64,000 bases of DNA. Source: Apiosordaria backusii. Its lineage: Eukaryota; Ascomycota; Sordariomycetes; Sordariales; Lasiosphaeriaceae. The notes beneath the pieces are model-generated. The model was given only the letters and a program-made list of their open reading frames with translations. It was not told the DNA's origin and made no database searches. The translations under genes were made by a program, and so were the position numbers. The DNA lies in NCBI GenBank assembly GCA_030549205.1, contig JAUKTV010000003.1, forward strand, positions 868,001 through 932,000, read 5' to 3'. The number at the start of each line of letters is the position of its first letter. Within the stretch, counting starts at the first letter, position 1. Shown piece after piece: positions 24,601-36,005 of this stretch.

Positions 24601-25143
24601 GAGTCGTTCGATGTGCCCGTCGTCTGCGTGGTGCAGCGCGCCGGGGATTCGCTTTGTTGGTAAGGGGGGTGTGTCGTCTTCAAATAATGGTGGCCCCCGG
24701 GCAGGGTTGGGGGAGTGGTTGTTGGTGGTTAACAAGGTGGTGACGATGGTTTCTGGTTTGGCGGGGCGTTGTTGGGATTTGGGGTCAGTTGGGGACGAGG
24801 AGGTGGTGGTGGTGGTGGATTGGCCAGAGGTTTTACGGGATGAGGTGGTAGAAGGGCGGGGGATGGTATCATTGTCGTCTTCGTGGTTGTTGTTGAGGAG
24901 GGAGCAACATCGTTCTTCCTCTTCTTCGTCCGCGCGGCGGGGGGAGAAGCTGGGAAACGAGGTAAGGGATTTGCTGTCTTCTGACGGGCCGCCGCCACCA
25001 ATGACGGAGCTGGCGGAGCTGGAGGGTTGGGATTTTTTGGGGCGACGAGAGGTGCCGCGGAGGACCGAAGTGGAATGGTGGGAGCGGAGGGAGGTGGTGG
25101 ATTGCTGGGAGATGGAGCGCTCGAGAGGGGGGGAGAGGTTCAT
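21691..25143 (-). CDS. TBC-domain Rab GTPase-activating protein
   Basis: Single open frame of 1150 aa from the ATG at 25143. The first 780 residues are mostly disordered Ser/Gly/Arg-rich sequence, with a short predicted coiled-coil near 180-235. The TBC domain spans about 800-1050. The catalytic arginine finger lies in IKADITRT (R about 861) and the glutamine finger in GYCQGMN (Q about 896), so it should be an active dual-finger Rab-GAP that stimulates GTP hydrolysis by a Rab protein in membrane traffic. A charged Arg/Glu-rich coiled-coil tail follows. The last ~22 residues, after GVK, look out of frame: shifting by one base at the seven-C tract at 21761-21767 opens a 78-residue Ser/Gly-rich end that stops at 21524. 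The Rab substrate is not predictable. Confidence 0.88.
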   Translation of the reverse strand: MNLSPPLERSISQQSTTSLRSHHSTSVLRGTSRRPKKSQPSSSASSVIGGGGPSEDSKSLTSFPSFSPRRADEEEEERCCSLLNNNHEDDNDTIPRPSTTSSRKTSGQSTTTTTSSSPTDPKSQQRPAKPETIVTTLLTTNNHSPNPARGPPLFEDDTPPLPTKRIPGALHHADDGHIERLIARQGGAVNLVRQIAEDLAARDAQIAMLRRRADERERALRKIILECGLSNLDLETRLRVLLEEGNQKRRQKNGEELEDMMSDAMEGDVRLDGGTIRGGRAQETTKTGDVGSQKGTGRGWKDYLWGGGSGSGSGSTVKRSGHQGASSGSNGKGEEAATVKAAGSGAVEPRRQTLPEDLFKPPEPESSQRSSSRASSVNSAHAARKPSLASMALRLVAGGGTANREGEGRGRASSAQAGGSLRGSSASSVKTTGSNRAVSAQVSGPKALMQMRRTTAGGSVRPMDIPSRAQVPERWDTMGASPGNAAISRHQSYGPVEMDTILPPEAQPPTLTHIYNNFVGSEYLTDRFGFIYDQRRKKRQREAAAMARQGKRGSRTEMLTNGRSGMSPVLDDSASGKWDVLSEGRPDTPCSTEEQPRGGNEENAKPKRWQDYLKIATFPTELLSHTPLISAQAFEFMEGGEVPKSPGHSPSIMSEERGFLPSATTTTVSIAPPIEDQHPASSSVSSSQSISASISESNGETPPGSTPAKEDAEPVRLLLENLNRLHDSLQRERTVRWNEFLRKVRAERKRDGEAAAAAAAAAAEARFQRATAVMPETRLGDGELIGVASLGVQGKVGRAKATEFRSLLLGGIPVAFRAKIWSECSGAKALRIPGYYEDLVNRPEEEDDPQVVAQIKADITRTLTDNIFFRKGPGVGKLNEVLLAYSRRNPDVGYCQGMNLVVANLLLIMPSSEDAFWILVAMVEQILPSGYFDHSLLASRADQVVLRQYVAEVLPKLSAHFEELSIDLETMTFQWFLSVFTDCLSAEALFRVWDVVLCTPHDGGAFLFQVALALLKLNETQLLNCQSPAGVYTYINHQMTNHAISIDGLVQASEGLRRLVRKEDIEGRRGRAIEGERELVRVREERLAERRRQQEQKGKVERPTRGLLKKESSGGLLVLQGQHGVKGGWYRLWLVRRLRAGLRRRVGWGA

Positions 25144-27090
25144 GGTTGGTTGGTTGGGTGTATGTGTGATCGAGCTTCAGCGAGAGTGACAGGATCTCAG
25201 TGGGAAAAGAGGGGTTGTCATTGTTTTTAGTGGTATAAATTGTTGTCGCTGCCGATCGTATGTATGGTGGTTGGAGAATTGCGGAGAGAATAATAACAAA
25301 AGTACTGAGAGTGTGTGTGTGTGTGTCGCAAGTTCAGGTCGCATTAAACACAAACTGGTGATTGCATGGTCGTGCTGTCATAGGGCGGCGTTGAAATGCG
25401 GCGGGCGGCGGGCAGAGGCAGAGGCAGAGGATAACTTTCAAGTTATAAACGTGGCCCGTGCTTTTATGCCCCCAAACCCCCAAACACCAACCAACAACAC
25501 CAAGTATCCCTACTACCTAACAGAAGCCTCGGTTCTTCAGTGTCCGAGTCTCATCTCTTGTCAGTATCTCTCAGTGGCTGTTTCAAACTGGTCCTCGCAC
25601 TGTCCTCCTCACCCCACTCAAGTCAACAAAACGGCCATGACAAACAGCGGCGGCGCAATTTCGAATCTTTAAACTTGTCAATAAGCCAACTGCCGAACAA
25701 ACAAGCTTCACCTGCATGCAGCCACCGCAACCACGCCAACGCAAGATCTGTCGATCTTCTCTCCGCCCTGCCCTGCCCTGTCAATCTTTTCTGTTTCCTG
25801 ACTTTATCACTTTACACTACCCTCACTTCCTCTCTGTCATGACCTCTCGTTGGATCCCCTTGCATCGAAAAAACTTGGTACAGCCAACAAAAACAGAAAA
25901 CGGCCCGTTCTGCGCCGCACCGGCAAGCGGCAAGCGGCTCATCCCATCTCAAAACTTAGTCAAACTGCCGTCTGTGACATGGCTTATTACTCTGTCCTGT
26001 GCTCATGTAGCTATCATCACCGGCGTCAACTTTCTTTTCAACTTCACCAAGTGATTTGAAGAAGCTGGCGTAGTTTCTACGGCAGCGCACATCTCCATTC
26101 ACGGAGCAACTAACTGAGGTGTCTGTTCTCACAGTCTAGCCAACCAACCCCAGAAACTGTTGCCACGGCATTCGGCAACAGTCACGGACACAATCACAAG
26201 GCGTATAGTTTCCAGAGCCTTTTTATCTAACTTCTCACATCCATACAAGTAAAACCCCACACCACTCCCTCTGTCCATCTCTCCAATATACTACCCCCAT
26301 CCCTTGTATAATTTAACCTTCCCTCTTTCCAACCCACCTATCCCAAACCCATCCCCCCCATCCCCATCCTCCACCCCCCGCCATCTAGCCAACCAGCAGC
26401 TTTTTTGTCTTGGCCATAAAGGAATCTTTTTCTCTTTTCTTTTCTTTTTTTTCTTCTCTCTCTGTATGTGTGTAATCCAACATGAAAAATAAAAACCCCC
26501 GACTTGAATAATCCAACTCCATACATACCTACCTACCTACCTACATACCTACTACTCCTCACTCCGTACCATTACCCCCCCCCCCCCCTTGTGTCCTGTA
26601 CTACTATCCTATTCCCTCCCCTGCCCTACTAATGCCTGATGTAAATGATAAACACAAACAAATATGAAAACTTGAGACCCTGTATCCAGGAACTATTCAA
26701 AAAAACAACACGACAGTTGATATCCAAAAATAAATGAAACAAAATCCTCAAGCCCGAGCAATGTGGTATACCCTCCTCCCCCTCTCCTCTTTTCCACCCT
26801 TCTCCCCAACCAACTACTTATTACCTTACCCCTTTGCCCCCTCTTTTCCCAACAATACAACCAAAAAAGCACTAAATCAGCCTCCCCTCCTGCCCCTCCC
26901 TTCCCAAACTACTGACCTCACTCCTACTATCCCCACCCCTTCCCCCCTCAACGTCCTCAAAGTCCCCCCAGTAACAGTAACACTACTCCCACTACTACTC
27001 CTAGGACTAACCGCCCCATTCTCCTCTTCCTTCCCCCCTTCTCACTACTACCACCAACAAACGGAGAAGAAACACCCCCATCCTTACCCC
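25144..27090. other. TBC promoter and 3' flank of the surface-protein gene
   Basis: 1.9 kb without a supported gene. It includes a short TG/GT run near 25310, an ACCT-type tetramer run at about 26526-26550 and a 14-C tract at about 26575-26588. The strand is strongly pyrimidine-biased between 26300 and 27100. Confidence 0.5.
26575..26588. repeat. Poly-C tract (14 C)
   Basis: An uninterrupted run of 14 C, preceded by ACCT tetramers. Simple sequence in an intergenic region; the length may vary between strains or be miscounted by sequencing. Confidence 0.85.
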
Positions 27091-29245
27091 TCACACTCCC
27101 AATCGCAGTCCCAATCCCCACCCCTCCCGCCTTAGCCGCAGTGGTCGTCCCACTCCAACTCCCCCAGCTCCCCTCTCATCCTTCTCATCATCTTTAGCCG
27201 TCTGGTCAATACTAACACTCCTCTTTCCCCCTAACACGCTCCCCCGTCCATGATGATACAGCGTCGCCGTCCCCATACCTCTCCCTGGAATAGTGGAGTT
27301 TCGACCATTAGTCGACCCGGCTGGGGAGGAGTAGTTGCTCGACGAGTTGGATATGAACGAATAGGGATGATGATGATGAGCCCGTGAGTTCACAGAGGCA
27401 GGTGGTGCAGGAAGTGCTCTGTTTGGTGGTGGGCTCAGAGGGGGGGAAACAAGAGAGTTGGTAGAGTTGCTTGGTTGGGACATAGCCGTGATTAAATCCG
27501 GGATTTCCAGCGGGCTGTCGTGTGGCCTGGGGGGTCGGGTTGGCGAGCCAGGGGGTGTCCCGCCAAATGGGCTGGAGGAGGAGATGGTTCCGGGCTTGGT
27601 CGGCAGTGGGAAATCGTTGGGAAAGGAGGAGTAATGATTGTTCGTTGCTGTCAGGGAGGAGGCTGCGCTGCCGCGGCTGTCGTTCGTGAATAACAACGAG
27701 GGGGCGGGACAGGGATGGGCGGGAAACCACCGGTGTACCCCCCGGGTGTGCGTTCATGCCTGGGGACTAGCTTTGAGGTTGTGGGGGTGCAGATTGGAGA
27801 GGATGGGAAGACTCCCGCGCTGTGTTGAGGGGTTAGGGGTGTTAGAGGAGGCGAGCCAGAGCGGTTTAGGCTGCCGCCAGGACGGAGGATAGAAGGCAAG
27901 AGGGAAGGGATGAATTTTCTCTCGCGGAGGCGGAGGGGAGGCGTGATTCCCTGGTTATTGGCTGTGGTGCCCATTAGGGAGCTCGCCGGGGAGATCAAAG
28001 GGGTTGGATTACCGCCCCAGGGCTTGCGGGTGAGACCTAGACGGGAGCGAAGGTTGCGATGGGGTGATTTACCGCGTTTTCGCTTGCGGAAGCAGAGTAA
28101 GGCAGCGCAGATCAGGATGAGTAACGCGATCGTAGTACAGACTACGACGGCGATCTTGGCTGGGCCGGAAAGGCCACTCCCGGATGTTGTTGAGGAGGCG
28201 GCGGCGGCAGAGGCTGAGGTTTCTGCTGCTGCTGGAGCTGTCTGTGACGAAGTTGATGATGTTGAGGGTGTTGATAATGATGCTGACAATGTCGATGATG
28301 AGGTCGAGGAAGATGAAAATGTAGAGGAAGTAGATGCCGATGCTGCCGCTACCGCTGTTGGTGTTGTTGAGGAGGACGTGGTTTCTGCCGCCAATGTAAA
28401 TATGTCTGTTGCTGACAGGCTTACTATGAAGCCAGGAGGAACAGCCGTCTGTTGGCTAACTGGCGCCATAAAGGTATTCGCCAGGGGAGGACGAGTGAAG
28501 TCAGATTGTTGCAAAACTGAGGTCGTACCTGATATCGTGCTCACAGAACCCAACTTCGGCTTTACACTAGCAGTCTGCCCAGACTGCGCCGCTGTCAATG
28601 GAGTCGATGTCTCCCATTCCGCTGACGACGTCAGTTGCAACCTCGTAAACGAGTTACCCGTACAAGACCCAGCTCCATCCCCCTCAGTGCTGCATGCATA
28701 CGACTCCGGCGGCGGTCCAGGATCAATAATAGGACTGAACCCATTACTACAACACCCAGTCAGCAAAACCCAACCCCTATCCAAACACACCCAAGAAAAG
28801 AAAAAGGAGGCCTCACTTGTCACAGGTATTGATAATAGAGTCGACGTTCGCTGTGTACTACACTTTAGCCCAAGTCCGAGACAAAATCAGACCACCTCTC
28901 TCTCCCTCCCTGTTACTCACGATCTTGGCCCAGTCCCTTGCTCTGATCTATCGCTACCCCGCAAAAGGTCGAGTCACACCAGTAAAGGGACCAAAACCTG
29001 TATTCAGCAATGCCGACATCATGGCTCGTCAGGTTCAGATCGCCGCACACGCCCGCCCACCCCGAGGCCTCGTTCCATCCCGGCGATATCTGCTGGAGGA
29101 ATTGCGTCTTGCAGTTGGATATACACTGGCTCTTGTCTTCGCTCGATGCTTTCTTTTGGATCTCTGCCGCGTTGAAATGGCACTCGCAGCTGTCTTGCTC
29201 GTTGTGTTCAGCCTCCTCCCAAGTCCCCGTTCTTGATTCTTCCAT
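27091..29245 (-). CDS. Single-pass Ser/Thr-rich surface protein with Cys-rich ectodomain
   Basis: Model complement(27091..27676, 27739..28746, 28817..28850, 28921..29245), 650 aa; the exon sum is a multiple of three. The introns of 70 and 70 bp have clean GTGAG donors and splice GQD-P-NVDSIINTC to NGFSPIIDPGPPP. The ectodomain has about ten cysteines (CECHF, CISNC, GVCGD, WCDSTFCG, NTC, YACS, GSC). It is followed by a long Ser/Thr stretch likely to be O-glycosylated, one transmembrane helix (AKIAVVVCTTIALLILICAA) and a basic stop-transfer sequence (RKRKRGK). The last intron (62 bp, 27677-27738, donor GTACAC) is weaker; without it the frame ends at 27651. A cleavable signal peptide is expected but not found at 29245, so a short 5' exon is probably missing. 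The layout resembles fungal wall-sensor or signalling mucins; no named family was recognised. Confidence 0.65.
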
Positions 29246-32134
29246 CTCGAATGTAGCGTAGGTGTCAGAGTCGGTGATCAGGCCAGATCAAAAGAGACAT
29301 GCACTTGGAATAAGGCCTTGTTTCGAAAAGAAAGAGATTGAGCTGCTGTGCTCAAACGGTTGCAAACGAAAGTCGGAGGCAAACAGTATGAGCCACCTGT
29401 CTGCCTCCGAAAGCAAAGATGCCCAAGGAAAGCAAGCCGACGTCCGTTTGGCAGGTGATGAAGCCGTGATGTGACAGGTCAAAAGTGATGAAAACGAAAC
29501 AAACATCTGGAAAGTGAAAGAAACGGAAAAGGGGTCAGGGAGGTGGGCACGGGCGCAAGAGAAGCATCCTCAGTCTATATATCCCCCCTCATCAGGAAAC
29601 GAGCCCCATCTTGTGTCCCCCGTTTTCTTGAAATGGGGCAGGGAGGCCCGTGACTGCTGAGCGACGGCAACACAGCGTTGCCCAAAGGTACGATAGATGA
29701 GCAGAGATCAGACGGTTGCCATTTCTGAACGGGAGGACGGGCACCACCTCCTGTGTGTGCTGGTTCCAGGCAGTGGGTCCCAGACGGACGGGGATTGCGA
29801 GACGCGGATCAAAGAGAGGTAAGGTACAAGATACCTCTCCCTCACCAATCCCCCTTGGCGACAAGTGAGTGTGTGGTTACACAGCCGCTGCACCATCCCG
29901 CCGCCCGACGAGAATAGTCTCGTATGAAGACCGGGATGCAGGACAAAACATCTCACACAGTCGAAGACTGACGAATCTGCAGCCACCCGTCCCCCCCTCT
30001 TCCCCCCTTGTGCACCACTCACAAAAGGGTCTTCCTCTCTCTCTCCCACTTGTCCGTCCCCACGCACCCCCCCGTCCACCTCATCATCAGCTCTTCTCGA
30101 TCAAAAAAAAACATGTGGACTGCCGTGCGGGCTGCATAAAACAATCCAGGCACCACCCACCTCCTGCAGCAGAAAGCTGCAGCCCTCTCACCCCTTCTCC
30201 ACCCCTTGTTCCCCTGCCCTGGCCGTCCCTTCCCCTCTACCCCGTCCGCTTGCCACCCAACGGAGGTAAAATCTTGGTAATCTCGCGCGGGTAGCGTCGA
30301 TCGCAGATTCGCGAAAGCCCGATGATGTGAGAGAATGAAACGGCGAATGGCGTGATAGGAACCAGTCACCGTCTACCATGGGCCCTCCCGTCCGTTGTCG
30401 TAGGTTCATCTCATTCATCTCGATGACACAACCACCCATTCAAATCGTTACCAGGTCAACATTTCATAACCCTCCCCACACAGTGTTCAAGCCCATTAAC
30501 TTGGGATCTTTCCAAGAAACGCTCATTCGTGTTAAGTTGCCAGTGTTGGACGAGGCCGCTTCTCGCAATTTCAGCCCACGGTACCACACGGAGTGGGAAG
30601 CCAGAAAAACGGTTCATCCTCCACCAAGGGAAGCCAAAATGCAAGGCTCCCTCTTTCAAAATGTAACCACCACATTCGTTCGTTGTGTCATCCACTCTCC
30701 TCGGTGTAATCCCTCTCTAAGTCCATATACCCACATTACCCTCTCCGTCTTAGTGCACTCCTCATCCAATGACCTCGCCTCGTACGCGAACAACTCCCTT
30801 ACACAGATTTTCCGGCAGTGAGACCATCCCATCCGGGGCAAAGGTCACCGCACACCAGGTATAGTTAAGAAAAAGTGCTGCTGTGTGTTGGTGCAGTACA
30901 TTATGTTGGGGCTCCTCTGTACACGCAAGATGTTTGCTTCTGACGCTCTCCTGCTCGCATGTTAAAACCCGTGCTGCTGGACTTGGACCTGTTTGCCCCC
31001 CACGGTTGGGCTCTCGAGAGTTGGGTTTCACCGTCATTTTGCGAACCCGCTTCAAATCGTGTGTTTACCCGTCACCATTGTGCATCGAGGATGAAAGACG
31101 AGATCATCGGCATCATCCGTGATGTTGCAATTACACACGTCAATCTTCTGATGGCGGCTGAAGCCACCCCGTTTTTCCTCTCTCGTGGAGAAAGGAGGCT
31201 GAACAACAGCCCCGCGGGGATTGGGGAACACTACACCGTATCGCACTGTGAAAGATGAATAGAAGCTGGGACCAAATATTCTCGAAATCCAGCCGCAGGA
31301 CTAGTAGGTGATGGTTGGCGGCTTGAGACAGCATTCCATGCTTCTATCCGGGAATGTGGCAGTCGGCCAATAAGTCGACCTGGAAGGCAGCAAGATGTTG
31401 CGGCTGATAGGGAAATGAAAAGACAACTGCCGGGATTGATAAGCTGGTCTCATAGTCTCCGCGCAAAGCGAGTCGATCGGATCTTGCTGGTGACGCGGCC
31501 AGCTTGGTTAGTCTGCTCCGTCCAGGCACCTTAGGTATGGTCCTACCCCTGAGATTCTGTGCTGGTCGAATCATCGGCGTTTTGACATTCACATATGCGA
31601 TCCGGACCTGCATCTTGGGAGAGACAGCCAAGGCATCTATTCTTAGCAAACACTGTCTTGCTTCGTCCGGGTCGGAAGTGTAGCTCTCCAGCCCTACTTG
31701 AGGCAGCCACTTTTCCTCTCTGCGCATGGCGAAAAGCCCAGGTCGGCGACCTGGGGAGGGTCAACGCCACCCGCATTTTCTTCAAGACTGCCAGAGCCAG
31801 AGCCAGCTCTCGATCAGCCGCCAAGCCAATAGACTTGGGTCTGACAGAACCTCGTGTCCAAATCGTGGTCGTGGTGAGCGTGCGGGCTGACTGCCGAAAG
31901 ACTGGAGGATCTCTGGACCGCGGAATTGCGTGCTCTGACCTCGTGGTAGCAAGGTGCCCTTCAGAATCCCATGGTTGATAGGGTGCCATTCCCTCGTGTT
32001 GGGTCGATGGCGTTCGAAGCATTTGCCGAGTACTCCCCTGGTTTGAGCTTCGATCAAGCCAGCCTCAACGGTGATATTGCAACGCCGACGAGACCGAGAA
32101 GTAATGTACCTGTGCTATCCAATAGACTTCGGCG
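29246..32134. other. 2.9-kb intergenic region
   Basis: 5' side of the surface-protein gene on the left and 3' flank of the decayed HET gene on the right. Many short frames exist on both strands, but none has a domain or splice support. A missing first exon of the surface-protein gene may lie between 29246 and about 29550. Confidence 0.45.
29575..29582 (-). promoter_or_regulatory. Possible TATA box of the surface-protein gene
   Basis: ATATATAG on the minus strand, about 330 bases upstream of the called ATG at 29245. The distance leaves room for an untranslated leader or an unannotated signal-peptide exon. Confidence 0.4.
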
Positions 32135-34269
32135 TTATCTAATTCTCACGTCAGTGCAGTCTTCTGGCTTGAAAGCCTCGCCATCCATGATGCCATGAAC
32201 GTAAGCTTCGCCGATGAATTCGACCGTTCCGTCCCTGCGTGGTCGAAGGACGACGGGTACCCTACCACCACTCAGGATGTAAACCTGGTCATCAGGTTCT
32301 GTGTTCCGTGGAAACAAGCAGAGATATTCCTTGGCTGTGCCCCCCAACCTCCGCTCCTTCACCTGCGATAGATATGGAATGAAGTCGCCATAACTCTGCC
32401 ACGTCTTCTTGGTATATCCGAGGAAACTCGCCGTCTTGAAAGCCTTTGAAGCCTTCTTGTCTGCCTTCATGGCCATAAGCTTCCTGATTGTGGATAGAGT
32501 GGCAAGCCAGTCTTGAAAGGCCTTTTCTGTCTCCTCTCGGCCTCCTGGCATGAGTGTGCCGGTGCAAAGTGTTTGGCAGAATATGTCCATGGAATCTGCA
32601 GAGATGGGGATCAGGATTTGTTGGATGTAAACCCCTTGTGAAGTTCTCCCACTGGACATAGACGGTCAGGTATGGGATGGTCGCGACCATTGTTTTCTAG
32701 GCAAAACCGAGAAACTCCCCTATCACCTCCCAGAACTTTGGCTTGTCCACTGTGTCTTCGACGTCATAGGGTACTCCTTCGATAATGTCGAATTGGCGCT
32801 GTACGGGAGCAAGGCGAGACACAACATCGACAACATGTCCCTGAGCTACCAGAACGTTCCCATCTTCTTCCCACCAGGAGACAAGCGGTGATCCCCTGGA
32901 AGCATTTGTTTTCCTGAGCTGGCCCAGCGCGTCGTCTACCAAGGGCAGAGCGATTGCGGACTGTGAGCTCCAATCGGGGACCCATGAAGGGCCCCGAGGT
33001 GCTGTTGGCGTCTCAACTTGGGTGCAGAGACCTAGGACATTGAAATTGCCGGAAACTGTGATGATCCGAGTGGCAGCATCCTGATATACCTCGCCGACCG
33101 TGGACCGGTAATTTGGTACTATACCTACGTCATTTAACCTGCCGCCGGAAAAGCCCAAGACACCAAAGATTTTGTCTCGAAGATCGGTAGCATCGCGTGT
33201 TCGTGTGCGGATCAGATATCCGAGAAGCTCATCGGCAGGATTGATAGTTGTTGTGGCTGCCAAGTCTCGAATGCGTTGGACCTTCTTCAAAGACGGCCGT
33301 GACTGCTGGGATGCCGACCCCGAGCACGTTGACGGTCCACGCAGTAAGATCCAGATCCAAGCCATGCTGAATGGCAGCTCGGAAGGAATCCCAATCCATT
33401 TGATATGGCCCATTCACCAACAAGGCTCGTTTGGCGACAATAATTTCCTGGGCTGTCCACCCTCTCCGCCACCATTCGTTCTCGAAGAGAGCATGCTCAA
33501 TATTCATGTCTGCTCTCAGTTTCTTGTACAGGTCGCCTTTGTGTGGCTCGACCTTTTTGCCCATTCTCTTCATCTCGGCAGCGTCGTCTCCAAGCATCTT
33601 GAGGACATCAAAGGCCTTTTTTGTGTCTCTCTGAGGGACGTCATTCGGCTTTGACAAATGTGCATTGCCGAGCCAGACGACACATCGCAAAGCACTGCGA
33701 TATATTTGTCCCATCGTGTTGATTTGGCCGGGCTTCTCGTCGAAATCTTGTTGGTTGATGCAGATAGCGTCAAACCAGAGTATTCTGGGCTGGTTGATCA
33801 ACCTCAAGTTCAAAAGGGCAGTTCTGAGGTTCAAGCCAATTTGTAGAGTTCCGCCATTGACTTGGATAGGTGTTGTCGGCAAGGCATCACCCCATACGTA
33901 TGAAAGGGCTTCATATTGGTCAACTGCGGCCGTCAATTCGGTGACATACAGCATGCATTCAATATCTTGTTGGCGAGAGCCAGGAAGCAAGCGGAGAAGT
34001 CTGATGCTGGATGCTGAGTCTGGCAACGGTGTGTACTGGTGAAGCCCAGTCACCGTCACGTTTTCCTCGCGATCCTGGCCTTTCAGTCAGGACATTGAAG
34101 TCTGGTTATGAGCTTTGTACTGACGGACTGGGGTGATATCTTCTTCCTTAGGCACCGGTGCCTAGTCTGGCCGTTTGGCGTAGTATGCTTCGTAGTAGGC
34201 TTCTGAGAAGGCTGGTTTCGTAGCCTCCCTGATTCCCTGCCATGTACCGCTAATTGTGTATCTCGGCAT
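32135..34269 (-). pseudogene. HET-domain (heterokaryon incompatibility) gene, probably decayed
   Basis: The HET domain is clear: ALSYVWGD, an ILWFDAICINQQ motif, then MGQIYRSALRCVVWLG and WWRRGWTAQEI. The usual C-terminal HET features follow (ATDLRDKIFGVLG, FCQTLCTG and YVHGIMDGEA). HET proteins trigger growth arrest or cell death after fusion of incompatible strains. Three problems suggest inactivation. In exon 1 (34129-34269, ATG at 34269) an in-frame TAG lies at codon 36 (34162-34164). One extra base around GAAGAAGG (33281-33288) shifts the frame between the HET domain and the C-terminal half. The stop at 32697 is less serious, because a 65-bp intron (GTTTCT donor, CTGAC branch site, CCAG acceptor near 32650-32715) would remove it and restore phase. 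The intron at 34075-34128 has a good CTGAC branch site. Unrecognised introns could rescue parts of it. Confidence 0.65.
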
Positions 34270-35010
34270 AATCAGAATTGAGAAACAAAACTGGCAAGAC
34301 AACAATTTTCACACGGTGTGAACTGAATGATGAGTCGTGAGGTGAGTTGAGCAACAGCATAGGGCCATTGACTTCATTAGGGCAACTTCAATATACATGA
34401 TCTGATTGGCCGTTGCTGCCTAATCGTAGCTGATGTTTCCAATGAAGGAAGGAAAGAGCCTCGAGCGAAAGGAGGAAGGAACAAACAGCGAGACGAACAA
34501 GAAGTCAAACACAACAAAGTTAAGCCTATGCGTTTTTCTCTCCTGGTGATAATTCTTTTGTTTCTCAAAGAATTATCGAAGGATTCCCGCAATTGGGGGC
34601 TCGACAGGGCTCTTTCTTCAGCTTCCACATGTTTCTCCTCGACAACATGAACATGATATTTGATCATCCTCAAGAGGTCCTCGTGGCTTAGCCCCAAACT
34701 CATCAGTCAATGTCAAAATGAGAATTGGAGTCGTCAGCGCAAGTCGACTTCATGATGGAGATTCGGGGCAGGTCGCAGATACGGAATTGGTTTTCCCAAC
34801 CGAGACATTGACGTCGGGTCCACGGGTGCTCCATTGGCCTCGGCTCGGCCCCACCAAACCGCATCCCCGCCTTTCACACCGAGCATTACCGTTGTACATG
34901 CTTACCTGTCACTCTCATTAAAAGGGCATTCATCTCCCTGCATTAATGAGAATTTCATCTCATGAATGTTCATGTGTTGAGTAGTTTGTGATCATCGTCA
35001 GGTCAACAAC
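34270..35010. other. Divergent region between HET and SDR genes
   Basis: About 740 bases with the upstream regions of both diverging genes. No additional gene or clear promoter element was recognised. Confidence 0.5.
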
Positions 35011-36005
35011 ATGTCAGAATCAGCCAAACGCCGCCTCGAGGCCACGGCCAACCACCTTGCCGGCAGCTCTAGCAGCCTGGCCCCTATCATCAAGATAGCC
35101 CCTGAGTCCACCACCCCCCGAGTCGCTGGCAAGGTCGTCATCATCACAGGTATACTATACTCTCACCTCACCCCCCTCAACTTCACTCACAAACATCTCA
35201 CTAACACTTATAACAAGGCGCCAACTCCATCCTCGGCATTGGCCGCGCCTCCGCCCACCAATACGCCCAAAACGGCGCCCGCGCAGTCTACATCTGTGAC
35301 TATGATGACTCCAACCTCGCAGCCCACAAGGCTGAACTGAACACCCTCTATCCCTCAGTCGACATTCACACCCGCCAATTCGACGCCGCCGACGAAAAAG
35401 CCGTCGTCGAAGTCATCACCGACGCCCTCACCCGCTATGGCCGTCTAGACGTCTTCTTCGCCAACGCCGGCACCATCGGCCCCAACTCGCTCTTCACCGA
35501 CGTCGAACCCGCCGACTTCATGAACACCATGCGCGTCAACTCCCTCAGCGTCTTCCTCGCCGCCAAGCATGCTTCCCCCGCCATGCGCAAGACTTCCTCC
35601 GAGAAACCCAACCCGGGGGGTTCAATCATCGCTACTGCCTCCGTTGCCGGTCTGCGTTCCAACGCGGGGGATACTTCTTATTCTGCCTCCAAGGCGGCGG
35701 TGGTGTCCATGGCGCAGACGATTTCGTATCAGTTGGCCGGGACGGGCGTGAGGATCAACGCTTTGTGCCCTGGATTGATCGAAACGGGCATGACGGCGCC
35801 GGTGTTCGAGATGGCAAGGCAGAGGGGGACGCAGAAGAAGATTGGGCAGCTGAACCCGCTCAAGAGGGGGGGCCACGCGGATGAGATTGCGAGGGTGGCG
35901 CTGTTTTTGGGGAGCGATGAGAGCAGCTATGTGAATGGGCAGGCGTGGGCGGTGGATGGGGGGTTGAGTGCTGGTCACCCGTATGTTCCTGGGAGGTTGG
36001 GTTAA
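35011..36005 (+). CDS. Short-chain dehydrogenase/reductase (SDR)
   Basis: join(35011..35149, 35218..36005), 308 aa. The 68-bp intron (GTATAC donor, CTAAC branch site, CAAG acceptor) interrupts the cofactor-binding glycine motif, which reads ITGANSILGIGRA after splicing (TGxxxGIG type). Classical SDR features follow in order: YICDYDDSN at the end of beta-2 (an acidic residue there favours NAD over NADP), FFANAG (NNAG-type motif), the catalytic Ser in IATASVAG, Tyr/Lys in SYSASKAA, and PGLIETGM. It is about 45 residues longer than a minimal SDR because of an N-terminal extension. It is predicted to be a cytosolic NAD(P)-dependent alcohol/ketone oxidoreductase with unknown substrate. No biosynthetic partner genes are adjacent. 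Confidence 0.88.

Noticed and set aside
32697..32699. Third inactivating stop in the HET gene
   Set aside because: A 65-bp intron with a CTGAC branch site and CCAG acceptor removes the TAG and restores the phase into the C-terminal part, so it is probably intronic.
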